Source: Fuerstiella sp. (GTDB lineage Bacteria; Planctomycetota; Planctomycetia; Planctomycetales; Planctomycetaceae). From it: a DNA stretch of 64,000 nt. Positions within the stretch are counted from its first letter, which is position 1. Each line of letters begins with the position of its first letter. Below the pieces are notes generated by a model. That model was given only the letters and a program-made list of their open reading frames with translations. It did no database searches and was not told the origin of the DNA. The translations under genes were made by a program, and so were the position numbers. The stretch lies in assembly GCA_022447185.1 (NCBI GenBank), contig JAKVAY010000001.1, positions 76,996-140,995 on the forward strand. Reading direction: 5' to 3'. This document shows positions 52,408 to 63,490 of the stretch, in pieces.

Positions 52408-53796
52408 TCATCGGTCGGTTCTCCACGGTTTTCGAATGATTCGTCTCAGTTCGTTCACCAGGATTGAGTCGTCTTTCGGGTGGATCGCACGAAAATCCAG
52501 CAGTACAGCTCCGTTTTCAATCCGCCCCAGAATCCGTGCTTCGCTGGTGCGCAAAGAGCGTAACAATTCGTTTGCGTGAGACCCGCCAATCCGTACAGCA
52601 AAACTGGAGATCGACTGATCGGCCATGCTGCCGCCGCCCACCTCTGACTGACACGGTACTACCGAGAGATCAAGTCCGGCTTCAGATAATTCATCCACAG
52701 CGCGTTCGCAGCGTTCCTGGACTTCTTTTGCCGGCATGGACAACATCGACAGGACGGGAACCGAATCGAATGCATTGCCCGCCAGGTGATCTTCGAGTGT
52801 AGCTTCGAGCGCCGCGAGTGTGAGTTTGCAGACTCGAGTGGCGCGAGCCATTGGATGTCTGCGAAGACGTGCGATCCAGTCCGCTTTCCCCAGCAGAATT
52901 CCGGCCTGTGGTCCTCCAAGCAGTTTATCTCCACTGAAGAGTACGAGATCAGCATCGGATGCGAGACTGGACGCGACGTCCGGTTCGTCCAGGTTAAGTG
53001 ACGTAAGGTTTGCCAGACAGCCGCTGCCAAGATCATCAATCATGGGTAAATTATACCGCCGGGCGAGACCGACCAGTTCGGCAGCCGATGGTTCCGCCAC
53101 GAACCCTGACACACGGAAGTTACTGCGGTGTACCCGAAGAATTGCTCCGGTTTTATCGTGGATCGCTTTTTCATAGTCGTCGATCCGAGTTCGATTGGAC
53201 GTTCCGACTTCTTTCAGAATAACTCCAGCCGCTTCAAACACATCCGGCAGTCGAAATCCGCCACCGATTTCCACAAGCTGGCCTCGAGAGATGATGACTT
53301 CTTTTCCGGCGGCCACACCCTGCAGTGCCAGCATCGTGGCTGCTGCGCAGTTGTTGACAATCAGCGCGTCAGATGCTCCTGTCAATTGTCTGATCAGGTC
53401 TTCTGCATAGACTCCTCGGCGCCCGCGACGGCCTGAGTCCAGATCGAGTTCAACATTCGTCGCTTTGGCCGCCTGAAGGATCCTCGCGATGGCCGAGTCT
53501 GACAGGGTGGCCCGACCCAGATTTGTATGGAGTATGACACCCGTGGCGTTGATGACGGGATTCAACCGCCGAAGTTTCAAACGCTCCGCCGCTTCAATCG
53601 TTCGACGGGCAACAGCAGCGTGTGTTGTTTCCGGGTTTGAGTCCGGTGTTTCCCTCAACTGATTACGCAGGTCATCAAGAACAGTACGAACGCATTGGAT
53701 AATCTGAGCGCGCGACATTTGTTCGTGCAGTTTGTCAACGTCGGGGTGGCTCAGTACCGTATTGACAGCCGGAAGATTGCGAAGGGGACTGGACAT
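52408..53796 (-). CDS. selA: L-seryl-tRNA(Sec) selenium transferase
   Basis: PLP enzyme that converts Ser-tRNA(Sec) to Sec-tRNA(Sec) using selenophosphate. From the ATG at 53796 it has about 462 residues, the normal SelA length. Signatures: NATGVILHTNLGRATLS, VNNCAAATMLAL (the active-site Asn-Asn-Ala/Cys patch), SRGQLVEIGGGFRLPD, KEVGTSNRTRIDDYE and the PLP-lysine motif FSGDKLLGGPQAG. The N-terminal helical domain (LRNLPAVNTVL, PDVDKLHEQM) follows bacterial SelA, not the shorter archaeal homologues. A TTG at 53817 would add seven residues. It stands 26 bases after selB and 67 bases before selD on the same strand, so the three are one unit. Confidence 0.95.
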   Translation of the reverse strand: MSSPLRNLPAVNTVLSHPDVDKLHEQMSRAQIIQCVRTVLDDLRNQLRETPDSNPETTHAAVARRTIEAAERLKLRRLNPVINATGVILHTNLGRATLSDSAIARILQAAKATNVELDLDSGRRGRRGVYAEDLIRQLTGASDALIVNNCAAATMLALQGVAAGKEVIISRGQLVEIGGGFRLPDVFEAAGVILKEVGTSNRTRIDDYEKAIHDKTGAILRVHRSNFRVSGFVAEPSAAELVGLARRYNLPMIDDLGSGCLANLTSLNLDEPDVASSLASDADLVLFSGDKLLGGPQAGILLGKADWIARLRRHPMARATRVCKLTLAALEATLEDHLAGNAFDSVPVLSMLSMPAKEVQERCERAVDELSEAGLDLSVVPCQSEVGGGSMADQSISSFAVRIGGSHANELLRSLRTSEARILGRIENGAVLLDFRAIHPKDDSILVNELRRIIRKPWRTDR

Positions 53797-53822
53797 AGTT
53801 GATGCGGGACACTGCAACGGGC

Positions 53823-55712
53823 CTACCCGAGATTGGGGCCGGCGGTTCTGTGATTGTCGGTTCGACAGGTAAATCCCGAGCTGTCGAAGTACTCCAGGAA
53901 CGGGACCACGTGCTTTCGCGTCAATCCCCAGTGATCACGAATTGCAGCCACTGTGAGTTCCGAACGTACGGAAAACAATTCCCGAAGCTGCTGTTTCAGA
54001 TCCTCAACAACAGCTGGTGTCAGAAACCAGCCGCCACCGAGGTTCAGCAGCATACCCTGAGACACGGCCAGTTTGATCAGTGAATCGAGTTCTTTCCGAG
54101 GCTTATTTTCAAGCTCAGACAAACCGGCCGCATTTGGCGGCCGGCGTTCCTCGTGGTAACGTTTCAGTAGCCTGGTAAAAATCAGCTGCTGCGACATCGA
54201 CAGGTTCATGGCCGAGGCCGCAGTAATCTGGCGATTGAGCTGAATGACGTGACCAAGGTTAATTTGCTCCTGAAGCAGCCATCGAATCATCGCATCCGGA
54301 GCCACTTCGTGCAGTTCGTCACGCAGTGACGCTTCATCCGTCCAGACAGCCTTGCCGTCCTGGGAACGAGCTTCCAGTCGCTGAACAATTGCACGGCTGA
54401 GTGATTCCCGGCCTCTGCTGGAGACCACAATCGACGATTCCGGAACGCGATAAATCGTGCCGTTTTGTTCACCGTCTCGACAATACTCTTTGAGGGCCGT
54501 GGACGTGATTCCCATATCCATTGCAACGGCCGGATCCGATAAATCGACATGTCCGCACAGGTCCAGCCAGGTTTCCAGTACAGACGTCGGGTGAGTTGCC
54601 AGTCTCCTGCCAAACTCAACGAGAACTCCAGTTCGTTGATCATGAATGCGCGAACTGGCCAGCACGCGTCCGCCGGCAAACGTCCCGCTGGCGCCAGGAC
54701 GACGTAGTAACAGCGGCTGGTCTGGTGTCAGCAAAACAGGTTGTTCACACTTCAGAACCACAGCCGTTTTCTCTCCCGGCAGCAGCGAACCACCACCTGT
54801 CAGAACCTTAACTTCTCTGCTTCCTGCTGCGGTGTGCAGCCGTACAATCCGACCGTTGACGATTTCCGGAGCATCATCGTACATGCGAATCTCGGCGATG
54901 CACCGGTTTGAAGCTTTATACGAATCGATTGCGACCAGTTCGCATCCTCGTATTACCTCGGTGTGCGACACACCAGCGAGATTCAATGCCGTCCGGAATC
55001 CGGCCTGCGCGGCATCCACCGAATCACCGTGGACCTCCACGTCACGAACACGCACGACTCTCCCGCCGGGAAGGACCTGTAGCTGATCCCCGTTTCTGAC
55101 ACGACCCTGCCAGACCGTTCCGGCCACCACACAGCCTCGACCTGGCACACTGAAACTGCGATCAATCGGCATTCGAAAAGGCCCGCTGGGTTCGGATCGG
55201 CGGATCTCCGCTGTGAGTGATCGCAGCGTCTGCCGGAGCTGCTCAATTCCTTCGCCGGTCTTGGAAGAAACTCGGTGGATCGTGACTTCTGAATATCCTG
55301 CCTGCCCGGTCAGTTCGCAAAGATCTTCTTCGATGATTTCCATTGTGATCTCGTCGGACAGATCGGCTTTGGTCATTACTACAATCAGCCGTGGCACTGC
55401 CAGCGATGTGAGAATTGCAAGGTGTTCCCGTGTCTGCAGCGCCACGCCTTCATCGGCGGCAACGACCAGCATGCCGATATCAAGAGCCGCCACACCAGCC
55501 AACATATTCGCGATGTATTTTTCATGTCCTGGCACATCAATGACCGCCAGTCGATGTTCATTCACATCGAACCACGTAAACCCCAGATCCAGCGTCATGC
55601 CGCGGCGCTGCTCTTCTGCCAGTCGGTCGGTATTGATCCCTGTCAGTGACCGGACCAGACTGGTCTTGCCATGGTCAATGTGTCCGGCAGTGCCGATGAT
55701 CGCGTAGGCCAT
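53823..55712 (-). CDS. selB: Selenocysteine-specific elongation factor
   Basis: GTPase that delivers Sec-tRNA(Sec) to the ribosome at UGA codons marked by a SECIS hairpin. The 629 residues open with AIIGTAGHIDHGKTSLVRSL (P-loop GHIDHGKT), then switch motifs DRLAEEQRRGMTLDLGF and VIDVPGHEKYI, and MTKAD for guanine binding. EF-Tu-like domains 2-3 follow. The C-terminal half (about 370-629) holds the winged-helix repeats that bind the SECIS, including VEDLKQQLRELF and DHWGLTRKHVVPFLEYFDSSGFTCR at the very end, typical for SelB. It is first in the operon. The trait requires a tRNA(Sec) gene and selenoprotein genes, none of which were found in this window. Confidence 0.95.
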   Translation of the reverse strand: MAYAIIGTAGHIDHGKTSLVRSLTGINTDRLAEEQRRGMTLDLGFTWFDVNEHRLAVIDVPGHEKYIANMLAGVAALDIGMLVVAADEGVALQTREHLAILTSLAVPRLIVVMTKADLSDEITMEIIEEDLCELTGQAGYSEVTIHRVSSKTGEGIEQLRQTLRSLTAEIRRSEPSGPFRMPIDRSFSVPGRGCVVAGTVWQGRVRNGDQLQVLPGGRVVRVRDVEVHGDSVDAAQAGFRTALNLAGVSHTEVIRGCELVAIDSYKASNRCIAEIRMYDDAPEIVNGRIVRLHTAAGSREVKVLTGGGSLLPGEKTAVVLKCEQPVLLTPDQPLLLRRPGASGTFAGGRVLASSRIHDQRTGVLVEFGRRLATHPTSVLETWLDLCGHVDLSDPAVAMDMGITSTALKEYCRDGEQNGTIYRVPESSIVVSSRGRESLSRAIVQRLEARSQDGKAVWTDEASLRDELHEVAPDAMIRWLLQEQINLGHVIQLNRQITAASAMNLSMSQQLIFTRLLKRYHEERRPPNAAGLSELENKPRKELDSLIKLAVSQGMLLNLGGGWFLTPAVVEDLKQQLRELFSVRSELTVAAIRDHWGLTRKHVVPFLEYFDSSGFTCRTDNHRTAGPNLG

Positions 55713-55836
55713 GAAGCAAAGGATTCAGGGGGTGAAGTGGCGGTGAACTCAACGGCGGATTGCCAATTGAACGGGTGCGGATATTATCCGGTTGAATCGA
55801 ACAAACGCACTCCAACTCAAAATGAGTGAAAAACAC

Positions 55837-57261
55837 ATGTCAGAATTTCGCGTTGAACGTGACTCCATGGGGGAAGTTCAGGTACCGGCCGAAGCCTACT
55901 ACGGTGCTCAGACACAGCGAGCTGTTGAGAATTTTCCGATTTCCGGCTGGGAACTGCCACCCGAACTGATTCACGCGATGGGCCGAGTCAAATTTGCCTG
56001 TGCCCAGGCGAACAAAGATCTAGGGAAACTGACCGGAAGTGGCCGGAATCCGCTCAAAAAGGAACAGGTCGAGGCCCTGATGAGAGCATGTCGTGATGTT
56101 GCCGAAGGCATACTGGATGATCAGTTTCCGATTGACGTGTTTCAGACCGGATCCGGCACTTCCAGTAATATGAACGTGAATGAAGTGATTGCCAGCCGAG
56201 CTCTTGAGCTGACGGGTGGCGATCGTTTTGCGACGGAAAAGCCGATCCACCCGAACGACCACGTCAATATGGGGCAAAGCACTAATGACACATTTCCAAC
56301 GGCTATTCATGTGGCTGTCGGTACGGCCATTCATGATGATTTGATTCCCGCACTGCAGCGACTCCACGATGAACTTGCGTCCAAAGCGTCTGCCTGGGAC
56401 AAAATTATCAAAATTGGCCGTACGCACCTGGCTGACGCGACTCCACTGCGACTCGGGCAGGAATTTGGCGGGTTTGCCAGACAGATTCAGCTGTCTGTCG
56501 AGCGGGCCGGGCGCGCGATGTCTGCTGTCACGGAGCTGCCCGTTGGTGGTACTGCGGTTGGTTCAGGCATCAATACTCATCCTGAATTTGGCCAGCGAGT
56601 TGCTGCGGTGCTGGCCAAAGAAACGAATGTTCCTTTCGTTGAAGCAGGCAATCACTTCGAGGCGAATGCTCAGCGCGACGGACTTGTTGAATGTCATGGA
56701 CAGCTGCGTGCAGTTGCGTCATCGCTGTTCAACGTTGCCAACAATATTCGCTGGCTGGGCTCCGGTCCGCGTTGCGGCTTCTATGAAGTGAAGATTCCTG
56801 ACCTGCAGCCGGGATCGTCTATTATGCCTGGCAAAGTGAATCCCGTAATCTGTGAGTCGATGATGCAGGTCTGCGCGCGAGTCATGGGGAACGATCAGAC
56901 GATTGCTTTCAGTGGAGCAGCCGGCGGACAGTTTCAGCTTAATATCATGATGCCGGTCATGGGCCAAACTACACAGGAAAGTATTCGACTGCTGTCCAAC
57001 AGCGTGACGACATTTGTTGACTTCTGTCTGGTAAACATGGAACCAAATATCGAAGGATGTGAGGCGGCCGTTGAAAAGAGTCTGTCCATGTGCACCAGTC
57101 TGAATCCGCATATCGGCTACGAAAAGGCGGCGGCTCTGGCTAAGGAAGCGTTCAAGACAGGCAAGACCATCCGGGAACTGTGTCTGGAGCAGAACGTTCT
57201 TGCCGAAGACGTACTTCAGGAAGTTCTCGATCCGATGACAATGACCGAGCCCCAGACGTAA
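55837..57261 (+). CDS. fumC: Fumarate hydratase class II
   Basis: TCA-cycle enzyme that hydrates fumarate to malate, a homotetramer of the aspartase/fumarase superfamily. The start MSEFRVERDSMGEVQVP aligns with the normal FumC beginning, so I choose the ATG at 55837; an ATG at 55822 and a TTG at 55792 are open alternatives. Signatures are FQTGSGTSSNMNVNEV, NDHVNMGQSTNDTFP, GRTHLADATPLRLGQE, GGTAVGSGINTHPEF and the superfamily motif GSSIMPGKVNPV. The length (474 residues) is standard. The mRNA end is followed by an unusually strong hairpin region (57374-57413). Confidence 0.96.
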   Translation: MSEFRVERDSMGEVQVPAEAYYGAQTQRAVENFPISGWELPPELIHAMGRVKFACAQANKDLGKLTGSGRNPLKKEQVEALMRACRDVAEGILDDQFPIDVFQTGSGTSSNMNVNEVIASRALELTGGDRFATEKPIHPNDHVNMGQSTNDTFPTAIHVAVGTAIHDDLIPALQRLHDELASKASAWDKIIKIGRTHLADATPLRLGQEFGGFARQIQLSVERAGRAMSAVTELPVGGTAVGSGINTHPEFGQRVAAVLAKETNVPFVEAGNHFEANAQRDGLVECHGQLRAVASSLFNVANNIRWLGSGPRCGFYEVKIPDLQPGSSIMPGKVNPVICESMMQVCARVMGNDQTIAFSGAAGGQFQLNIMMPVMGQTTQESIRLLSNSVTTFVDFCLVNMEPNIEGCEAAVEKSLSMCTSLNPHIGYEKAAALAKEAFKTGKTIRELCLEQNVLAEDVLQEVLDPMTMTEPQT

Positions 57262-57807
57262 TTGCGGAAATTTCCGGTCGTGACCCACGACGTGCAGACC
57301 CATATCAATCCAGCGTTGTCGGTACCTCCGGGGGTTGTTCAATCCGACTGGATTCCGATTTTCGGGAGACTTCACAACTTGTCCGGGTCAGCAGACAAGA
57401 AGTTGTCTGCTGAGTGGAGAACGGTGCTCCGCTGTTGCTGCCTCAGCGATTGAGCCGCAAGTTGTCACTCCCGGTTCACGGGTAAGTTCTTGCTTGTCGT
57501 TCATCCTGCAGTTCCATCGGCCGACAGGATCTGCACTCGGTAAGTCGCGACCGGCAGGACATGACTGGATGTCGCCTGAGCCGATTCGTGTCCGCGAACT
57601 TGTCGATTCGAACTCGTCGTACAAACTGTTTCTGACACGTATGTGTAACACATGCTGCTGAAATGACTTAGAACGACTCCGATTTGTCGTAATCGTCCCG
57701 AACCGATGGCCTCGTCTGCTGCCGGAGAGGGCCGATTCTGCTATGATCTTCCGCTCAGCCATCGTGCCGTCGATTGGTCCCTGTTTGTCGAGAATCTCGG
57801 GTACAAA
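57262..57807. other. Region between fumC and dnaN with mutually exclusive hairpins
   Basis: No gene was found in these 546 bases. At 57388-57413 a perfect 11-bp stem (TCAGCAGACAA / TTGTCTGCTGA) closes on a GAAG tetraloop. Its 3' arm can instead pair with ACAACTTGTC at 57374-57383, so two exclusive folds exist. Further on, TGTGT-A-ACACA (57642-57652) is a small palindrome 156 bases before dnaN. No cluster of DnaA boxes was seen, so this does not look like the origin despite the dnaN context. Confidence 0.5.
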
Positions 57808-58920
57808 ATGCAACTCACCTGTGACCGAAATCAATTCACACACGCTTTTCAGTCGGCCGCTGCCGCCGTTCCCAGTCGTACTCCCAGGGACATCCTTCGC
57901 AACGTTTATATGCAACTGAATTCGGGTGGAGTGGAGCTCATCGGCACCGACCAGGAAGTTGCCATTCGGTTCAGTGTCGATGGAGTCACGTCCAGTTCTA
58001 CGGGTGAAGCTCTGCTGCCGACACAAAAAATTGCCTCTATACTGCGCGAGTTGCACGACGAGCAGTTCGAAATCAACGCTGAAGAGCAGACACTGCAGGT
58101 CACAACATCGTCGTCTCAGTTTAAACTTAGTTCGGAAGATCCCCGTGAGTTTCCTCCCGTGCCGGAATTCAGTGAATCAGACTATTTCCGCATTCCCTCG
58201 TCCGTCTTCCGGCAAATGATTCGTCGAACATCGTTCGCCACTGATGTGGAGAGCACGCGGTACGCTCTTGGAGGTATCCTGGTTGAATTTGGTGATGGTC
58301 AGGTGACGCTGGCAGCGACAGACAGTCGGCGACTGGCTGTTGCATCTGCCGCCTGTGAAACCGAAGGCAATCCGGAAGTCCCGGAACGAGCGACTGTGGT
58401 TCCGGCACGCGCGATGTCTCTTCTCGAACGTTCCATCGATGACAATGCTGAGTATGTCGACGTCGCTGTGCGAGATAATGACGTCCTGATGCGGTCCGGA
58501 CGGTGTGCCGTTTACAGTCGACTTGTCGAAGGCAGGTTTCCGCGGTATCGGGATGTGATTCCGAAGGAGATGGCTGTGACTGTGCCATTGTCAGTCGGGC
58601 CGTTTCATTCAGCCGTTCGTCAGGCGCAGATTGTGACTGATGAAGAGAGCCGAGGTGTTGACTTTCTGTTTAGTGACAACACGCTCAAGCTCAACAGCCG
58701 TGCTCAGGATGTCGGTGAATCCCGCGTGGAACTTTCGATTGAATTCACCAGTGACGACATTCGTATTACGTTCGATCCAAGATACGTGTCCGATTTCCTG
58801 AAGGTCCTCCCGCCGGAGTCGCTGGTGGAACTGCTGATTACCAGTGCGGATATGGCGGCTGTGTTCAAAGTGGAAGATTCCTATACCTATGTGATCATGC
58901 CTTTGGCTCAGGACCGTTGA
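57808..58920 (+). CDS. dnaN: DNA polymerase III beta subunit (sliding clamp)
   Basis: Ring-forming clamp that tethers the replicative polymerase. From the ATG at 57808 the product has about 370 residues in three similar domains. Visible signatures: MQLTCDRNQFTHAFQSAAAAVPSRTPRDILRN at the start is the usual first helix and strand (residues quoted up to the 20-residue rule as MQLTCDRNQF and PSRTPRDILRN), LVEFGDGQVTLAATDSRRLAV in domain two, VEGRFPRYRDVIP (the hallmark of domain two-three) and YTYVIMPL at the end, the strand near the ligand-binding cleft. Frame upstream to 57706 is not clamp sequence. dciA and gyrB follow on the same strand; dnaA and recF, usual neighbours, are absent. Confidence 0.95.
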   Translation: MQLTCDRNQFTHAFQSAAAAVPSRTPRDILRNVYMQLNSGGVELIGTDQEVAIRFSVDGVTSSSTGEALLPTQKIASILRELHDEQFEINAEEQTLQVTTSSSQFKLSSEDPREFPPVPEFSESDYFRIPSSVFRQMIRRTSFATDVESTRYALGGILVEFGDGQVTLAATDSRRLAVASAACETEGNPEVPERATVVPARAMSLLERSIDDNAEYVDVAVRDNDVLMRSGRCAVYSRLVEGRFPRYRDVIPKEMAVTVPLSVGPFHSAVRQAQIVTDEESRGVDFLFSDNTLKLNSRAQDVGESRVELSIEFTSDDIRITFDPRYVSDFLKVLPPESLVELLITSADMAAVFKVEDSYTYVIMPLAQDR

Positions 58921-59016
58921 TTTCGGGAAGGTGGCCGACACTGGCACTGCAGTCGGATCCACGCGGGTTTTATTCGGTTTCGCGTCCAGACCGGTAACCG
59001 GTAGTTGACTCTCCAA

Positions 59017-59358
59017 ATGACAGGAAAGAATCGACAGGGAGGTACATTGATCGGATCTTCCTACGACCGTCCGGCACCTCTGGGGCGTCTTTTGGACCTT
59101 GTGGTTCGCCGCCGGGGAATTGCCGAAGTATCCGGACAGCAGAACCTGAATGCAGTGTGGGCTGAAGTGGCCGGTGACCGAATCAGCCAGAGGTCTCATG
59201 TTCGACGGTTGCGGGATGGCGTACTGGAAATCGGAGTTCGCAATGGTGCGGTTCTGGAAGAGCTCAGCAGTTATCTGAAACATGATTTGCTCAACACGAT
59301 CCAGTCGAACTACGTGGATCTGAAAATTCAGTCTTTGAAATTTGTACGAGTCAGGTAG
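59017..59358 (+). CDS. dciA: DciA-like (DUF721) helicase-loading protein
   Basis: A small protein of about 113 residues with a DUF721 domain. In many bacteria lacking DnaC or DnaI this family (DciA) loads the DnaB helicase. The pattern fits: PLGRLLDLVVRRRGIAEVSG, then the conserved W of NAVWAEVAGDRISQRSHVRRLRDGVLEIGV and a final strand DLKIQSLKFVRVR. The start ATG at 59017 follows the clamp gene by 97 bases, and gyrB starts 40 bases after the stop. The position inside a dnaN-gyrB block is the usual one for dciA. No other function is suggested by the sequence. Confidence 0.82.
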   Translation: MTGKNRQGGTLIGSSYDRPAPLGRLLDLVVRRRGIAEVSGQQNLNAVWAEVAGDRISQRSHVRRLRDGVLEIGVRNGAVLEELSSYLKHDLLNTIQSNYVDLKIQSLKFVRVR

Positions 59359-59380
59359 CAGGTTCATCAGGCCTGTTTGA

Positions 59381-61864
<2,484 letters not shown>

Positions 61865-61944
61865 TGCTGCAGGCCGGTTCAGGACGTTCTTTGCCAGATG
61901 TCGCGAACAGACGTGTTTACGGATGGCGGGCGAGTGAATGATGT

Positions 61945-61978
61945 ACAACAAAGACACTTGCTCAGGTGTCTTTGTTGT
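61945..61978. terminator. 13-bp perfect hairpin after gyrB, probably bidirectional
   Basis: ACAACAAAGACAC (61945-61957) and GTGTCTTTGTTGT (61966-61978) pair perfectly around an 8-base loop. It lies between the convergent gyrB and the D-threonine-aldolase-like gene, and the T-rich 3' arm on each strand (TTTGTTGTT) makes a bidirectional terminator likely. Confidence 0.65.
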
Positions 61979-62004
61979 TACCTGTCCGAAATTGGTCTTT
62001 CACG

Positions 62005-63129
62005 CTAAGTCAGTGCGCCGCGTGCCACAATGGGCCACAGCGCGGCGACGTGTTCCTGTCGAATGCCGACGTACCAGTCATACAGATTGGCGGTCGGATC
62101 GCAGTGACCCGGGATGAGGCGAAGTTTTTCGCCAGGAGCCGGCAACGGGCTTCCATTCGATGACAGAATGCGGCCGTGTTCGTCGGAAGGTCGGACATAA
62201 GTCAGTCCGTTACTGTCGGCGAACAACGGCATGCCGGAATCAAAACTCAGGGCTTTCAGACCGGCATCGACGACAGCTCGCACACCGGTGGTACGGCTGA
62301 TTACGCTGGTATACACGAAGAGACTGTGTTTGAACTCACTCACGGGATTGTTGGCAGCGTCAAGATTCTTTGCATAGTCCACGTCCATAAAAATGTAGGA
62401 CCCCACCTGCAGCTCATTGAAAACCTGACTGTCACGCTCAAATTCGTATGTACCTGTACCGGCACCAGCGACTGTTTCGCATTCAAGTCCGGCCGCCTGA
62501 AGCCGGCTGACGGTGTCCGCTGTCCCGGCCACCGCATTCGCAATGGCCTTTTGCCGTTCTTCAACCTGGCGAAGGTGTTGTGCTCCCCCGTGGTATGCCT
62601 GTATCCCTCCAAAGCGCAGTCCGGGAGCAGCGTCAATCTGACGTGCAAGGGGCACAGCCGCCTCCCCGGGGGCGACACCGCAGCGCTCGGAACCGACTTC
62701 AATTTCCACGAGGACATTGAGTTGCGATCCAAATCGGACCGCCTGTTCGCTCATCCGGGCGACATTGTCGGCGTCGTCCACACAGACACCAACTACGGCC
62801 TGCCTCGCAAGTGCTGCGAGACGTTCAAGCTTGCGCTGACCAACGACCTGGTTGCTCACCAGCACGTTATCGACGCCCGCGAGTACCAGGGCCTCTGCTT
62901 CTGCCACTTTTTGAGCGCAAACCCCAACCGCACCATGGTCCATCTGAAGTTTTGCGATCACGGCACATTTGTGGGTTTTCGAGTGTGGCCGCAGACGCAC
63001 ACCACGCTGGACTACCATGCTCTGCATCCGCCTGATGTTGTGTTCCAGCGCATCGAGGTCAACCAGCAGAGCGGGAGTGTCGACATCCTGCAGTCGATCG
63101 CCAATACGAGCGGGCGGATAAACCAACAT
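62005..63129 (-). CDS. D-threonine-aldolase/D-serine-dehydratase-like PLP enzyme
   Basis: Alanine-racemase-fold PLP enzyme of the DSD1 family, 374 residues. The PLP lysine is Lys51 in RPHSKTHK. The metal site at the end reads PGHCDPTANLYDWY: His342 and Asp344 in an H-x-D pattern, which is the pattern of D-threonine aldolase, whereas eukaryotic D-serine dehydratases use H-x-C. VDTPALLVDLDALEHNI is the usual first strand-helix, and EVGSERCGV and GGIQAYHGGAQH line the active site. The ATG at 63129 has GAGGT four to five bases upstream. It is convergent with gyrB. Substrate is inferred from the metal motif only. Confidence 0.82.
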   Translation of the reverse strand: MLVYPPARIGDRLQDVDTPALLVDLDALEHNIRRMQSMVVQRGVRLRPHSKTHKCAVIAKLQMDHGAVGVCAQKVAEAEALVLAGVDNVLVSNQVVGQRKLERLAALARQAVVGVCVDDADNVARMSEQAVRFGSQLNVLVEIEVGSERCGVAPGEAAVPLARQIDAAPGLRFGGIQAYHGGAQHLRQVEERQKAIANAVAGTADTVSRLQAAGLECETVAGAGTGTYEFERDSQVFNELQVGSYIFMDVDYAKNLDAANNPVSEFKHSLFVYTSVISRTTGVRAVVDAGLKALSFDSGMPLFADSNGLTYVRPSDEHGRILSSNGSPLPAPGEKLRLIPGHCDPTANLYDWYVGIRQEHVAALWPIVARGALT

Positions 63130-63236
63130 AGTGACCTCATGCCTGTTTCAGATGACAGGAATCTTCACACAATTGACCGGGGCAGACAGTCGAACAGACA
63201 GACTCACTGTTCACCACCTTCGCGCCCCGGTCACAA
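63130..63236. other. Start of the spacer upstream of the aldolase-like gene
   Basis: Together with 63363-63490 this makes up the non-coding part of the 361-base spacer between the PQQ-like gene and the aldolase-like gene; the middle holds the gene remnant described next. No promoter stands out. Confidence 0.4.
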
Positions 63237-63362
63237 CTATCCGGTTGTTGTTTTTAAATAAACCGCCGACGGTGTGATTTCGTTGACGGCCATCGCATTG
63301 CGCAGAACCGTAAAGTAAGTATCCGTTTCGGGTTGTTCACGGAAATGGGGATACCACCTGTG
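63237..63362 (-). pseudogene. Remnant of a BNR-repeat (exo-sialidase-like) propeller protein
   Basis: Reading the minus strand from 63362 gives 41 codons and a stop. The segment PETDTYFTVLRNAMAVN followed by PSAVYLKTTTG matches the blade pattern of a common BNR/exo-alpha-sialidase-like family (xxYxTVLRxAMxxDxxxPxGVYxGTxxG). No start codon lies in reach and an in-frame stop occurs at 63402-63404; after the final TAG the reading does not continue the repeat. The piece is therefore a decayed internal fragment, not a gene. The match is by memory of the family pattern; a profile search would settle it. Confidence 0.45.
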
Positions 63363-63490
63363 TGCTCGCGGACAGAACGGTACGGTGCGGGATGCAGTTG
63401 CTCAACCTGTTCCGACACATCACCAACGGTGCTGGCTGCGATCGACAACTCCGGTGCACTGTTGCGATTTCGATCGTGACACTCACATAA

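Noticed and set aside
57262-57807. Possible chromosomal origin upstream of dnaN.
   Set aside because: No cluster of DnaA boxes and no AT-rich unwinding zone was visible.
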